Below are positions 1 to 7,454 of a stretch of DNA of 12,484 nucleotides, one piece after another (within the stretch, counting starts at the first letter, position 1; each line of letters begins with the position of its first letter). This DNA comes from Coriobacteriales bacterium (GTDB lineage Bacteria > Actinomycetota > Coriobacteriia > Coriobacteriales > UBA8131): the NCBI GenBank assembly GCA_031267175.1, contig JAIRZP010000104.1, positions 1 to 12,484 on the forward strand, written 5' to 3'. The notes under the pieces were generated by a model. It searched no databases and was not told the DNA's origin. It was given only the letters and a program-made list of their open reading frames with translations. Position numbers and translations under genes: made by a program.

Positions 1-833
1 AGCGTCAGTTCATGGGAGAGCAGGTCGAGGAGCGCATCGTGGGGACGGCTGGCATTGGCAGCGAGGATCTTCTGATTGCGTGGACAGGCTTCCTGGCAGG
101 CATCGCAGCCGTGGATGCGCTGTGCCATGAGCGGCCGTATCTCGCGCGGTATGGAGTCGGTGATACCAAAGCCCCGCTCCTTAGTGGTCATCCAGGCGTT
201 GAACGGCAGGCAGCGGCGGGGATTGAGCCGGAACGGCTCATAGAGGGCACCGGTGGGGCAGGCATCCAGGCAGCGCGTACAACTCTCGGGACAGGTACTC
301 ACAGGGCCCGGCTCGTCGTAGTCGAGTTCAGCGTCTACCAGGAGCGTGCTGAGCAGTACGAACGACCCCAAACGAGGTGCATAGGCGCAGCAGTTCTTGC
401 CAAAGCTCGTAAGCCCCGCACGCACCCCTGCCCAGCGCTGTGGCAGCCAGAGCGCATTCTCACAGGCAAGCCCTTCGTTAGCGAGAAAATCCTGCATGAG
501 CGCGAGCCGCGCCCCGTTGATATTGGTGGGCGGCGCAAAATAGCTGCGACTCTGATAGATCCTCCCCATGAGCGTGCAGAGTTCCGGGGGAAAGTAGTGC
601 TGCGTGTAGTCGTAGACGAGCACGACTATCGAGCGGGCAAAGGGCACTTTCTCGCGTGGTCGGCCCCAGGCAAGCGGCTCACGTGGCCCCTGTGTCCACC
701 AGTCGTAGTACTCGCCACTGCCGCTCAGCACCTCTATGAACTCGTCAAAGTCGTCTACAGGAGCAAAACCCACCCTGCTGTAGCCTATGTCGAGTGCGTA
801 CTCCCGTATCCTCGTGCTCAGCGTCCTGTCCAT
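1..833 (-). CDS. QueG/reductive-dehalogenase-like protein with two 4Fe-4S clusters, 3' end cut by window edge
   Basis: The frame is open from ATG at 833 to the window edge, giving 277 codons without a stop; an in-frame TAG directly precedes the ATG, so this is the first possible ATG. GAGAGG and AAGGGA upstream can serve as ribosome binding site. Residues 181-192 carry C-x3-C-x2-C-x3-C-P followed by TGAL, a ferredoxin-type cluster motif. C208 plus GCDACQEACP (C243, C246, C250) form the second cluster, as in epoxyqueuosine reductase (QueG), the cobalamin and Fe-S enzyme of the last step of queuosine synthesis. Residues 138-147 (VRAGLTSFGK) resemble the QueG segment AGLGWxGK. The N-terminal 110 residues look less like classical QueG, and the first cysteine spacing is x3 rather than x2, so a paralogue acting on another substrate is possible. 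No signal peptide is seen, so it is probably cytoplasmic. It lies about 200 bp after pknB, separated by a repeat cluster, and is probably not functionally tied to it. Confidence 0.85.
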   Translation of the reverse strand, partial: MDRTLSTRIREYALDIGYSRVGFAPVDDFDEFIEVLSGSGEYYDWWTQGPREPLAWGRPREKVPFARSIVVLVYDYTQHYFPPELCTLMGRIYQSRSYFAPPTNINGARLALMQDFLANEGLACENALWLPQRWAGVRAGLTSFGKNCCAYAPRLGSFVLLSTLLVDAELDYDEPGPVSTCPESCTRCLDACPTGALYEPFRLNPRRCLPFNAWMTTKERGFGITDSIPREIRPLMAQRIHGCDACQEACPRNQKILAANASRPHDALLDLLSHELT

Positions 834-866
834 CTATCCCTTGCCTCTCTTTGTCGGGGTTTGTCG

Positions 867-1028
867 GGAACGGGGCAACTGTCCTTTGACGGGGACGGGG
901 CAACTGTCCCACTTTGGCAACAAGCACTGCGTTTACGTACCATCCTTCACGCCCAATGTGGGACAGTTGCCCCGTCCCCGTTGTTCCTTCTCTGCCGAAG
1001 TGGGTCCCTTGCCCCGTCCCCGTTGTCC
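867..1028. repeat. REP/BIME-like cluster of four related GC-rich palindromic repeats
   Basis: The gene-free gap between pknB and the Fe-S gene (834-1035) is mostly filled by four copies of a unit with core GGGGACGGGGCAACTGTCCC. Two copies read on the plus strand (about 867-884, truncated, and 888-918). Two read on the minus strand (about 951-983 and 994-1028), the last with three changes in its core. The arms 889-917 and 953-981 are complementary at 28 of 29 positions with a 35-nt loop, so they could form a very stable hairpin. Each good unit also holds a smaller dyad, GGGAC-n9-GTCCC. The head-to-head layout of tandem pairs resembles bacterial interspersed mosaic elements made of REP sequences. 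The large hairpin lies just after the pknB stop and may stabilise or attenuate the transcript; no T-run follows, so it is not a typical intrinsic terminator. Confidence 0.8.
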
Positions 1029-1035
1029 TGCGTCA

Positions 1036-2934
1036 TCACGGAGTCGGGGGAGCCACGGTCAGGGTCACCGTTACCGCCGTCCCTCTCTCCACGGACGTGC
1101 CCGCGACGGGATCCTGCGATGTCACCGTGCCGCTCGTGCTTCCGGCGGCCTTGATGTACAGGCCCCAGTTGGTGAGCGTGGCGCTCGCGTCCGCCCAACT
1201 CTGGCCTGTGAGATCGGGCACGATGACCGTTTCCACCGGAGCAGGCTCCGGGCCCAGGGAGATGGTGAGGGTCACGGTCTCGCCCTTGTTTGCCGTGCCG
1301 ACCTTGTCCTGGTTCATGACATAGCCGGCAGTCACATCAGAATGAGCATCGTCGGTGTAGCTAACCTTGAATCCAGCACCGGTGATGGCTGCCTCGGCAG
1401 CACTCTTGCTCATACCATAGACATTGGGAATCTGACCTGTCTCAGGGCCGGTGGAGATGTTGACGGTTATTCGGGTGCCTTCGGCGACCTTGCTGCCAGC
1501 GGCTGGGCTCTGGGCGCAGACCAGGCCGCTTGCTACATCCGGGTCGGCCTTGGAATCGCCGGCAACATAGACGAGCTTGAGGTCGGTCAGGGTCTTCTCG
1601 GCCACGTCGGGTGACATGCCGCGCAGATCGGGGAGGTCGATGTTGCCACTGCCGCTGGAGATAACCAGGTCTATCTTGGTGCCCTCGGCAACCTTGGTCT
1701 GGGCGGCCGGGTTCTGGGAGATGACCGAGCCTGCCGTCACCGTCTCGGAGTTCTGCTCGGACACTTCGCCCATGGTCAGTTTGGCCTCTTCGATGAGGGT
1801 CTTGGCATCTGCCTGGGTCAGTCCCACCACCTTGGGCACAGCGATCTCACCCGCATTGGTGTTGGTACAGAAGGCAAAGTACAGCCCCACGCCAGCAAGC
1901 AGCAGCACCAACACCACAACGAGCGTGATGACGAGCGGCTTTTTGGAACTGGGCTCGTTATCGGGCCTTCTACCGTTACCCGTGCCTCCCGCCTTGGTAT
2001 AGGTGGCATTGGTGGCCAACTCCGGCATGACAGCCGTGCCCGCGATGGCCGGCACCACAGCCGGTGTGGTAATCAACTGCGTGCGGGCCTCGGAGTCCAC
2101 ACCGCTTATGGGCTTGCCCTGTATATATTGGTTGAGGGCGAGCCGCATCTCGTCAGCCGTGGCAAAGCGGTTGGCAGGCTGCTTCTGCATAGCCTTGAGA
2201 ATGATGGCCTCAAGCCCAGCGTCGATGGTGTTATCAACAGAGCGCGGCGGTACCGGCTGCTCGTTGACCTGCTTGACGGCGATGAACACGGCATCCGGCC
2301 CATCAAAGGGAACCCTCCCCGTCACGGCCTCGTAGAGCACAACGCCCAGCGAGTAGATGTCGGTGGCGGGCGTAAGGTCCTTGCCCTGTGCCTGCTCGGG
2401 CGAGACATAATAGGCGGTGCCCAGCACCGAGCCGGTCTGCGTGAGGTTGGCACTGTTGGCGCGCGCGATACCAAAATCCATGACCTTGGCGTTGCCGTCG
2501 GGCTGCACCATGATGTTCTGAGGCTTGATGTCGCGATGGATGATGTCGTAGCTGTGGGCCACACCCAGCGCCGCGGCAACCTGGGAGCCTATCTCGGCCA
2601 CCTTGCGTTGGTTGATGGCGCCGCGCTGCGTGATAGCGGTTTTGAGGTCGGTGCCCCGGACGTACTCCATGACGATGTAGTAGGTCTTGCTCGCGTCTTC
2701 AAAGCCCCAGTCATAGATGTTGACGATATAGGGGCTCTGCAGATTGGCCGCTGCCTGCGCCTCCTGCTTAAAACGCACCGCAAAGGTCTCATCTGCGGCA
2801 TATTGTGGCAGCATGACCTTGACCGCTACCGTTCTACCCAAGGTCTCATCTGTGGCCTTATAGACCTCGGCCATGCCTCCGATACCGATTTTTTCGGTGA
2901 GGCGATAACGCCCTGCGAATACACTGTCAATCAC
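1036..2934 (-). CDS. pknB: PknB: membrane Ser/Thr kinase with four extracellular PASTA domains
   Basis: The 632-residue product has a complete Hanks kinase domain at about 9-270: glycine loop GIGGMAEV (17-24), VAVK with K39, HRDIKPQN (133-140, catalytic D135), DFG (153-155) and a SPE motif (178-180). The activation loop TQTGSVLGT keeps the Thr pair (T165, T167) that PknB of mycobacteria autophosphorylates and that FHA domains and PP2C recognise. One membrane helix spans about 333-355. Four PASTA repeats follow (about 363-427, 431-495, 499-561, 569-627), which in this family bind muropeptides or lipid II outside the cell. The start is GTG at 2934, with GGAGG six bases upstream. It is the last gene of the cell-wall cluster, 77 bp after the SEDS-PBP fusion, and has a candidate promoter of its own. 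Kinase and PASTA assignments are clear; the ligand is inferred from the family. Confidence 0.97.
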   Translation of the reverse strand: MIDSVFAGRYRLTEKIGIGGMAEVYKATDETLGRTVAVKVMLPQYAADETFAVRFKQEAQAAANLQSPYIVNIYDWGFEDASKTYYIVMEYVRGTDLKTAITQRGAINQRKVAEIGSQVAAALGVAHSYDIIHRDIKPQNIMVQPDGNAKVMDFGIARANSANLTQTGSVLGTAYYVSPEQAQGKDLTPATDIYSLGVVLYEAVTGRVPFDGPDAVFIAVKQVNEQPVPPRSVDNTIDAGLEAIILKAMQKQPANRFATADEMRLALNQYIQGKPISGVDSEARTQLITTPAVVPAIAGTAVMPELATNATYTKAGGTGNGRRPDNEPSSKKPLVITLVVVLVLLLAGVGLYFAFCTNTNAGEIAVPKVVGLTQADAKTLIEEAKLTMGEVSEQNSETVTAGSVISQNPAAQTKVAEGTKIDLVISSGSGNIDLPDLRGMSPDVAEKTLTDLKLVYVAGDSKADPDVASGLVCAQSPAAGSKVAEGTRITVNISTGPETGQIPNVYGMSKSAAEAAITGAGFKVSYTDDAHSDVTAGYVMNQDKVGTANKGETVTLTISLGPEPAPVETVIVPDLTGQSWADASATLTNWGLYIKAAGSTSGTVTSQDPVAGTSVERGTAVTVTLTVAPPTP

Positions 2935-2940
2935 GACGAT

Positions 2941-2945
2941 CCTCC
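2941..2945 (-). promoter_or_regulatory. Ribosome binding site of pknB
   Basis: GGAGG on the minus strand lies six bases before the GTG at 2934 and decides this start. It is the strongest Shine-Dalgarno sequence I saw in the cluster. Confidence 0.8.
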
Positions 2946-2946
2946 A

Positions 2947-2996
2947 GCTTCTCTGTAACCATTAGATAATACCATGACTGCGCTTCTCTGAACCAT
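2947..2996 (-). repeat. Pair of near-identical direct repeats flanking the pknB -10 element
   Basis: On the minus strand ATGGTTCAGAGAAGC (2996-2982) recurs as ATGGTTACAGAGAAGC (2962-2947). The copies differ by one inserted base and start 35 bases apart on the plus axis. One copy overlaps the candidate -35 and the other lies just downstream of the -10. This is a plausible arrangement for an operator, but chance duplication is possible. Confidence 0.4.
2966..2994 (-). promoter_or_regulatory. Candidate extended -10 promoter for pknB
   Basis: On the minus strand, TGGTATTAT (2974-2966) is an extended -10 element. A weak -35, GGTTCA, lies 17 bases further upstream (2994-2989). It would start transcription about 25 bases before the GTG, leaving room for the GGAGG site. 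It sits in the 77-bp gap between the fusion gene and pknB. The same TGGTA--AT shape occurs before mscL and lexA, which supports it; no measured start is known to me. Confidence 0.45.
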
Positions 2997-3011
2997 CTGA
3001 TATCAATCGTT

Positions 3012-5858
3012 TTATTCATAGGCCGCAATCGCTGCCAGCAGAATATCCCGCGCCCGGGGAGTGGCTACGCCTTCGCCGGCTTCCTCAAGCACGATAGCCA
3101 CTACGACGCTCCGGCCACCAACTTCCACAAAGCCCACAAACCACGAATCATCCACACTCCGCCCGGTTTCTGCGGTGCCGCTCTTTCCGTGCACCGCGTA
3201 GCCCGGTATCTGGGCCGCAGAGGCAGTACCGGAACTCACAACACCCTCCATGGCCGCTCTGACATCGGAGATGACCTGGCTGGAGGCCACGTTGCCAAAT
3301 ACCTCTGGCTTGGTCTCAGAAACCCGCGCACCACTGGCCGAAAGCACGCCCGATACCACGTAGGGGTTCATGAGCGTGCCGTTGTTGGCAAACACCGAGC
3401 CTACCATCGCCATCTGCACGACGGTGGCCTGCGGGCCCGCGGGGGAACCCGGATGCTCGCCCACCGGTTCGCCGGCCCCGGCCCAGGCTGTCTCCCACTC
3501 GGTCATCACAGCGGGATCCGGCATGAGCGAGGTGGCCACATCAAAGTCCTGGCCCACGCTGGCATCAAAGCCAAAGGCGTCGGCTGTTGAGACCAGTGTT
3601 GCGGGGCCCATCCCGTCGGCCAGCTGCGCAAAGACCGTGTTGGAGGAGAGCTCAAAGCCCCGTTGTACGCTCACCGTGCCGTAGTTATTGTTATTGAAGT
3701 TGGTCACCGGTGCGCCACCAATCTCCAGGGAGGAGGGGGCCTCATAGCTATCGGTGAGCTTGACGCCACCGCTGTAGAGCGCCCCGGTGAGGGTCACCAT
3801 CTTAAAGGTGGAGCCGGGTGGATACAGGCCCTGGGTGGCCCGGTCAAACAGCACGCCCGCGTCCCCCGCTCCCTCTTCTGTCTGCTCCGTCTCTGCTATG
3901 ACGCTGTCTACCAGATTGAGGTCATAGGTGGGGGCGCTCGCCGCCGCGAGCACCGCGCCCGTGGCAGCGTCGAGCACAACGGCACCGCCGTTGTAACCCG
4001 CGAGCGCGTCCTGGGCCGCCGTCTGTATACGTGAGTCAAGCGTCAGCTGTACGTCGTTGCCAGGGTTCTGGATGCCGGCGAGGGAGTTGACGACCTCGGT
4101 CCACGAGCTGAAGTTGGTCTCACCGTGCAGCTCCTGTTGCTGGCTTGCCTCTATGCCCGTGCTGCCGTATCGCGCACTGGAATAGCCCACGATATGCGTG
4201 GCGAGGCTCTGCTGCGGGTAGACGCGCGTGTACGTGCCGTCGTCGCCCACAACACTCTCGGCAAGCACCACCCCATCGGAGCTGAGGATGGCTCCGCGCG
4301 GCGCGGTGGCCTCACGCGCAAGCACATGGCTGTTAACGGGCATGTTCCGCACTTCGTTTGCACGCACGAACATCTGATACGCCAGGTTGCCTATACTGAC
4401 GGCAAAGAGCACGGCAAACACGGTAATCAGTACGGTCAGGCGCTTGCCCAGCGCAATCCTGCCCAACACGCCTCCGTCGAGGTTGACCGTGGCCTGTAGC
4501 TCGCTCTCGAGGCCCGTACCGCTGTCGGAGATGCGCAACAGCAGCGCAACGATGATAAACGAGGCGAGGAGCGAGGAACCGCCCTGGCTCATAAAGGGGA
4601 GGGTGACACCCGTAAGAGGGATGAGCATCGTGGTGCCGCCCACGATGACAAAGGCCTGAAAGGCGATGGAAGCCGTGAGGCCCGCGGCCGAAAAGGCCTC
4701 CATGTCCGAGGCGGCGCGGCTTGCTATGGTAAATCCTCGCACGGCAAAGAGTATGAAGAGCAGCAACACCCCGGCGGCGCCCAGAAAGCCCATTTCCTCG
4801 GCCAGGGCCACAAAGATGAAGTCGCTTTCCACAAAGGTGATAAACTCGGGCATGCCCCGCCCGATGCCGGTGCCGAGCACATCGCCGTCCGCCAGGGAAT
4901 AGAGGGTCTGCACGAGCTGGTAGCCGGCGGTTTGGGAGTAGGCAAAGGGGTCAAGCCAGATATCGACGCGCGCCTGCACGTGGTCGAAGAACGACCAGAG
5001 CACCACGCCACCCAGCGCCGCCAAAACCACCGCGGCAATAACAAAGCTCAGGCGGCCCGTGGCCACGTACAGCATCACGAGGAAAATGCCAAAGAACAGG
5101 ATGGCACTGCCGAGATCGCGCTCGAAGATGACGAGCAGCATCGAAATGCCCCACATGGCAATGAGTGGCACGAGGGTGCGCAGGTTGGGAATGTTGATGC
5201 GGCCTACCCTGCGGCCGGAGACGGAAAGCATTTCGCGGTGTTCGGCCAGATAGCCCGCGAGAAACAGCACGATGAGTATCTTGGCCAACTCGCCCGGCTG
5301 AAAGCTGAAGTCGCCAATCCTCAGCCATATCATTGAGCCGTTGATCTCGGTGCCGATGACGGCCGGGAGGATGAGGCAGATGAGGCCGCCGATGAGGATG
5401 GTGTACTTATAGTCGCCAAGCTTCTTGACCGAGCGCACAAAGAGCAGCGTGAGCAGCATGGCCGCGATGGCGACGAAGAGCCAGAGCACCTGTCGCCCGG
5501 CCAATTCCGGTGCCAGACGCAGCACGAAGGCGATGCCTATGCCGCTGATGACAAAGCAGAGGGGGAGTATCGCCGGGTCGGCGCCCGGTGCGAGCCTTCG
5601 GAGGGCAAAATGTGAGGCCAGAAAGGCAACGAACAGCCCTACCGGCACCCCCAGCGTGGTCGGGCTCAGCGGTTGGCCGCTGTTGAGAATGGCGAGGACA
5701 AAGAGCAGGATAACCACCGGGGAGCCCGCAAGCAACAGCAGAAGCTCGATGGTACGCCTGGTAAGCCCGCTGGAGGCAGTACCGCTGGAACCCTGTCCAG
5801 CCGCGCTCAGCCCGCTGCCGCTGCCGCGCGCCCTGCGTGTTGTGGCCTGGGCACTCAC
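3012..5858 (-). CDS. Fusion of a SEDS glycosyltransferase (FtsW/RodA) and a class B penicillin-binding protein
   Basis: A single 948-residue protein joins two normally separate enzymes. Residues 1-33 are a Gly/Ser/Arg-rich cytoplasmic tail. About 36-443 form a SEDS domain with many membrane helices, the FERDLG segment (245-250) holding the catalytic-type Asp, WLDPF (301-305), and PFMSQGGSSL (421-430) in place of the usual PFVSYGGSS. An extra membrane helix at about 473-497 leads into a PbpA-like transpeptidase domain with all three active-site motifs: STFK (S683, K686), SSN (738-740) and KSG (892-894). The SEDS part polymerises glycan from lipid II and the PBP part crosslinks it. The start is GTG at 5858, overlapping the stop of the phosphatase gene by four bases (GTGA), so translation is probably coupled. 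Mycobacteria have separate rodA and pbpA genes at this place in the same cluster. Whether the product serves division or elongation cannot be told from the sequence. Confidence 0.95.
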   Translation of the reverse strand: MSAQATTRRARGSGSGLSAAGQGSSGTASSGLTRRTIELLLLLAGSPVVILLFVLAILNSGQPLSPTTLGVPVGLFVAFLASHFALRRLAPGADPAILPLCFVISGIGIAFVLRLAPELAGRQVLWLFVAIAAMLLTLLFVRSVKKLGDYKYTILIGGLICLILPAVIGTEINGSMIWLRIGDFSFQPGELAKILIVLFLAGYLAEHREMLSVSGRRVGRINIPNLRTLVPLIAMWGISMLLVIFERDLGSAILFFGIFLVMLYVATGRLSFVIAAVVLAALGGVVLWSFFDHVQARVDIWLDPFAYSQTAGYQLVQTLYSLADGDVLGTGIGRGMPEFITFVESDFIFVALAEEMGFLGAAGVLLLFILFAVRGFTIASRAASDMEAFSAAGLTASIAFQAFVIVGGTTMLIPLTGVTLPFMSQGGSSLLASFIIVALLLRISDSGTGLESELQATVNLDGGVLGRIALGKRLTVLITVFAVLFAVSIGNLAYQMFVRANEVRNMPVNSHVLAREATAPRGAILSSDGVVLAESVVGDDGTYTRVYPQQSLATHIVGYSSARYGSTGIEASQQQELHGETNFSSWTEVVNSLAGIQNPGNDVQLTLDSRIQTAAQDALAGYNGGAVVLDAATGAVLAAASAPTYDLNLVDSVIAETEQTEEGAGDAGVLFDRATQGLYPPGSTFKMVTLTGALYSGGVKLTDSYEAPSSLEIGGAPVTNFNNNNYGTVSVQRGFELSSNTVFAQLADGMGPATLVSTADAFGFDASVGQDFDVATSLMPDPAVMTEWETAWAGAGEPVGEHPGSPAGPQATVVQMAMVGSVFANNGTLMNPYVVSGVLSASGARVSETKPEVFGNVASSQVISDVRAAMEGVVSSGTASAAQIPGYAVHGKSGTAETGRSVDDSWFVGFVEVGGRSVVVAIVLEEAGEGVATPRARDILLAAIAAYE

Positions 5859-7024
5859 GGTGTGCCGCCCCCTTGGCGTGCCTGCTGCCGGGCGGCCTGT
5901 TCCTCGTAGGAGGCGATGAGCGTGGCCGCGTCGTTAAGATTGTCCACCCGGATGCCTTCCTCAAGCCGCTCGGCCGTACTGGCCAGCAGGTCTGAGGAAA
6001 GCACGTCGGAGCTGTACTCGTACCATTGCAGGGAGAGGCCGGGCAGCACTTCTCCCGGGAGGCCGCGATACACCACCACCCTGCCTTCTTCGCTCCGCAC
6101 GAACGCGCTGTTGGAGGCGTACCAGTACACGCCCCCCACCGCACAGCCTACGAGCAGCACGAGTAGCACCACAAAGGCGAGGATACCCACATGAAACCTC
6201 TGCAACCGGCGTTTTCCGCCGTCTCGGCCGTGGCGCGCCCGATAGGAGGACGTGCTGCGGCCCGCCCTGCCCTCTACCTCGTCCTCGTCAAACAGGAGAA
6301 AGCCGCTCTCTTCGGTGTTGAGCTTGACGACGATCGCGGATATGTTGTCCAGCCCTCCGCTGTCTCGCGCAGCGGCTATGAGCGCCTCACAGGCCGCCTG
6401 AGGATCCGGCTCGGCGCTGAGAAGGGAGGCGATCTCCTCGTTGGGCACCATGCCGTACAGGCCATCCGAGCAGAGCAGGAGGGTGTCGCCCGGACTGGCT
6501 TCCAGCTCATAGATGTCCGCCTCGGTCTTGGGATCGGAGCCCAGCGCACGCGTGATAACCGAGCGTTTGGGGTGAGAAGCGGCCTCAGAAGCGGAGATGT
6601 GCCCGCCGGCCAAAAGCTCGCCCACGTAGGAATGGTCGCGGGTGAGCTGCTGCAGGGCGCCGTTATGCAGAAGGTAGGCCCGTGAGTCACCCACCTGGGC
6701 CAGCAGCAGGCGCCTGCCGTCGATAAGGGCAGCGGTGAGGGTCGTTCCCATACCGGGGCGGCCTGTGCCATTTTCCGCGGCTTCAATGATGGAGCGGTTG
6801 ATGACGCGCACCGTGCTGATAAGGCTCGCGGCATCGTTGATGGAGAGCGCGTTCTCGGCGAGTATGTCCACCGCCAACTCAGAGGCAACCTCTCCAGCTG
6901 CATGCCCACCCATGCCATCGGCCACCGCATACAGCGGCGGTTGTACGATGACAGAATCCTCGTTGTGCGTGCGCACGCAACCGATGTTGCTGAGCGAGCC
7001 CGCAAGGTCGGTCTTCTGGCTCAT
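5855..7024 (-). CDS. pstP: PP2C-family Ser/Thr phosphatase with one membrane helix (PstP-like)
   Basis: The 389-residue product has a PP2C domain at about 6-236 with the metal-binding and catalytic motifs RTHNED (18-23), DGMGGH (36-41), GDSRAY (112-117), SDG (186-188) and DN (226-227). A basic stretch (about 262-274) precedes one membrane helix (about 279-301). About 88 extracellular residues follow and end in a Glu/Gln-rich tail. The layout matches mycobacterial PstP, which dephosphorylates PknA/PknB and their substrates. The ATG at 7024 overlaps the fhaB stop (ATGA), and its own stop overlaps the start of the SEDS-PBP fusion, so the three are likely translated in concert. No strong ribosome binding site is seen, in keeping with coupling. 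Confidence 0.95.
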   Translation of the reverse strand: MSQKTDLAGSLSNIGCVRTHNEDSVIVQPPLYAVADGMGGHAAGEVASELAVDILAENALSINDAASLISTVRVINRSIIEAAENGTGRPGMGTTLTAALIDGRRLLLAQVGDSRAYLLHNGALQQLTRDHSYVGELLAGGHISASEAASHPKRSVITRALGSDPKTEADIYELEASPGDTLLLCSDGLYGMVPNEEIASLLSAEPDPQAACEALIAAARDSGGLDNISAIVVKLNTEESGFLLFDEDEVEGRAGRSTSSYRARHGRDGGKRRLQRFHVGILAFVVLLVLLVGCAVGGVYWYASNSAFVRSEEGRVVVYRGLPGEVLPGLSLQWYEYSSDVLSSDLLASTAERLEEGIRVDNLNDAATLIASYEEQAARQQARQGGGTP

Positions 7025-7434
7025 GAGCGGCCTATTCTCAGGGATGCGTCTCCAATGCCCACCACCGAGCCGGGCTCCAGCGCCGTGGGTGCGGTAATGC
7101 GTTTTCCGTCTACGAGCGTGCCGTTGGTGGATCCCAGATCCTCTACCACAAGCGCGTCGGAGAACAGGCCAAAGCGGGCGTGGCGTCCCGAGACATAGTC
7201 CGCGTTGATGACAATGTCAGATCCGGGTGAACGCCCGACGATCAAGGGCCCGGTGATGGGCATCTTGACCCCGCGTAACTCACGCGGCCCACGTTCCACG
7301 GCAATGGTCCACCGCTCACCCTTGCGGTTCTGGCCCCTGACGAGGCCAATGCCGGTGCGCATGACAGCAAAGAGGAAGAGGAAGAGCAGCAGTATCAGGA
7401 GTATGCGCCCTACCAGGAGCGTAATATCAATCAC
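7021..7434 (-). CDS. fhaB: FhaB-like protein: one membrane helix and an FHA domain
   Basis: The 137-residue product has a membrane helix at 4-25, a short basic linker and one FHA domain (about 63-135) with GRS (67-69), SGRHA (82-86) and STNG (102-105), the residues that contact phosphothreonine. FhaB (FipA in mycobacteria) is a kinase substrate and adaptor that binds phosphorylated partners at growth and division sites. The start is GTG at 7434, with GAGGGG eight bases upstream. The gene lies 20 bp after fhaA and overlaps the phosphatase gene by four bases. Confidence 0.93.
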   Translation of the reverse strand: MIDITLLVGRILLILLLFLFLFAVMRTGIGLVRGQNRKGERWTIAVERGPRELRGVKMPITGPLIVGRSPGSDIVINADYVSGRHARFGLFSDALVVEDLGSTNGTLVDGKRITAPTALEPGSVVGIGDASLRIGRS

Positions 7435-7448
7435 AGGGGGAACCCCTC
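7435..7448 (-). promoter_or_regulatory. fhaB ribosome binding site inside a small hairpin
   Basis: On the minus strand the GAGGGG site (7448-7443) is followed by TT and a C-run that abuts the GTG start. AGGGG (7447-7443) can pair with CCCCT (7439-7435) across a three-base loop, hiding the ribosome binding site. The stem is only five pairs, so it may matter only when ribosomes from fhaA do not disrupt it. Confidence 0.4.
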
Positions 7449-7454
7449 GCTTCC

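Noticed and set aside
889..981. Large hairpin as intrinsic terminator of pknB
   Set aside because: The stem is strong but no T-run follows on the minus strand, and the loop is 35 nt. It may still affect RNA stability.
867..1028. Possible CRISPR array
   Set aside because: There are only four units in two orientations with unequal spacing, no uniform unique spacers and no cas genes nearby. A REP/BIME-type array fits better.
12..1154. Long plus-strand open frame (380 codons) across the left end
   Set aside because: It lies antisense to the Fe-S protein gene, whose minus-strand product shows clear cluster motifs, and it then runs into the repeat cluster and the 3' end of pknB. Its protein has no recognisable domain.
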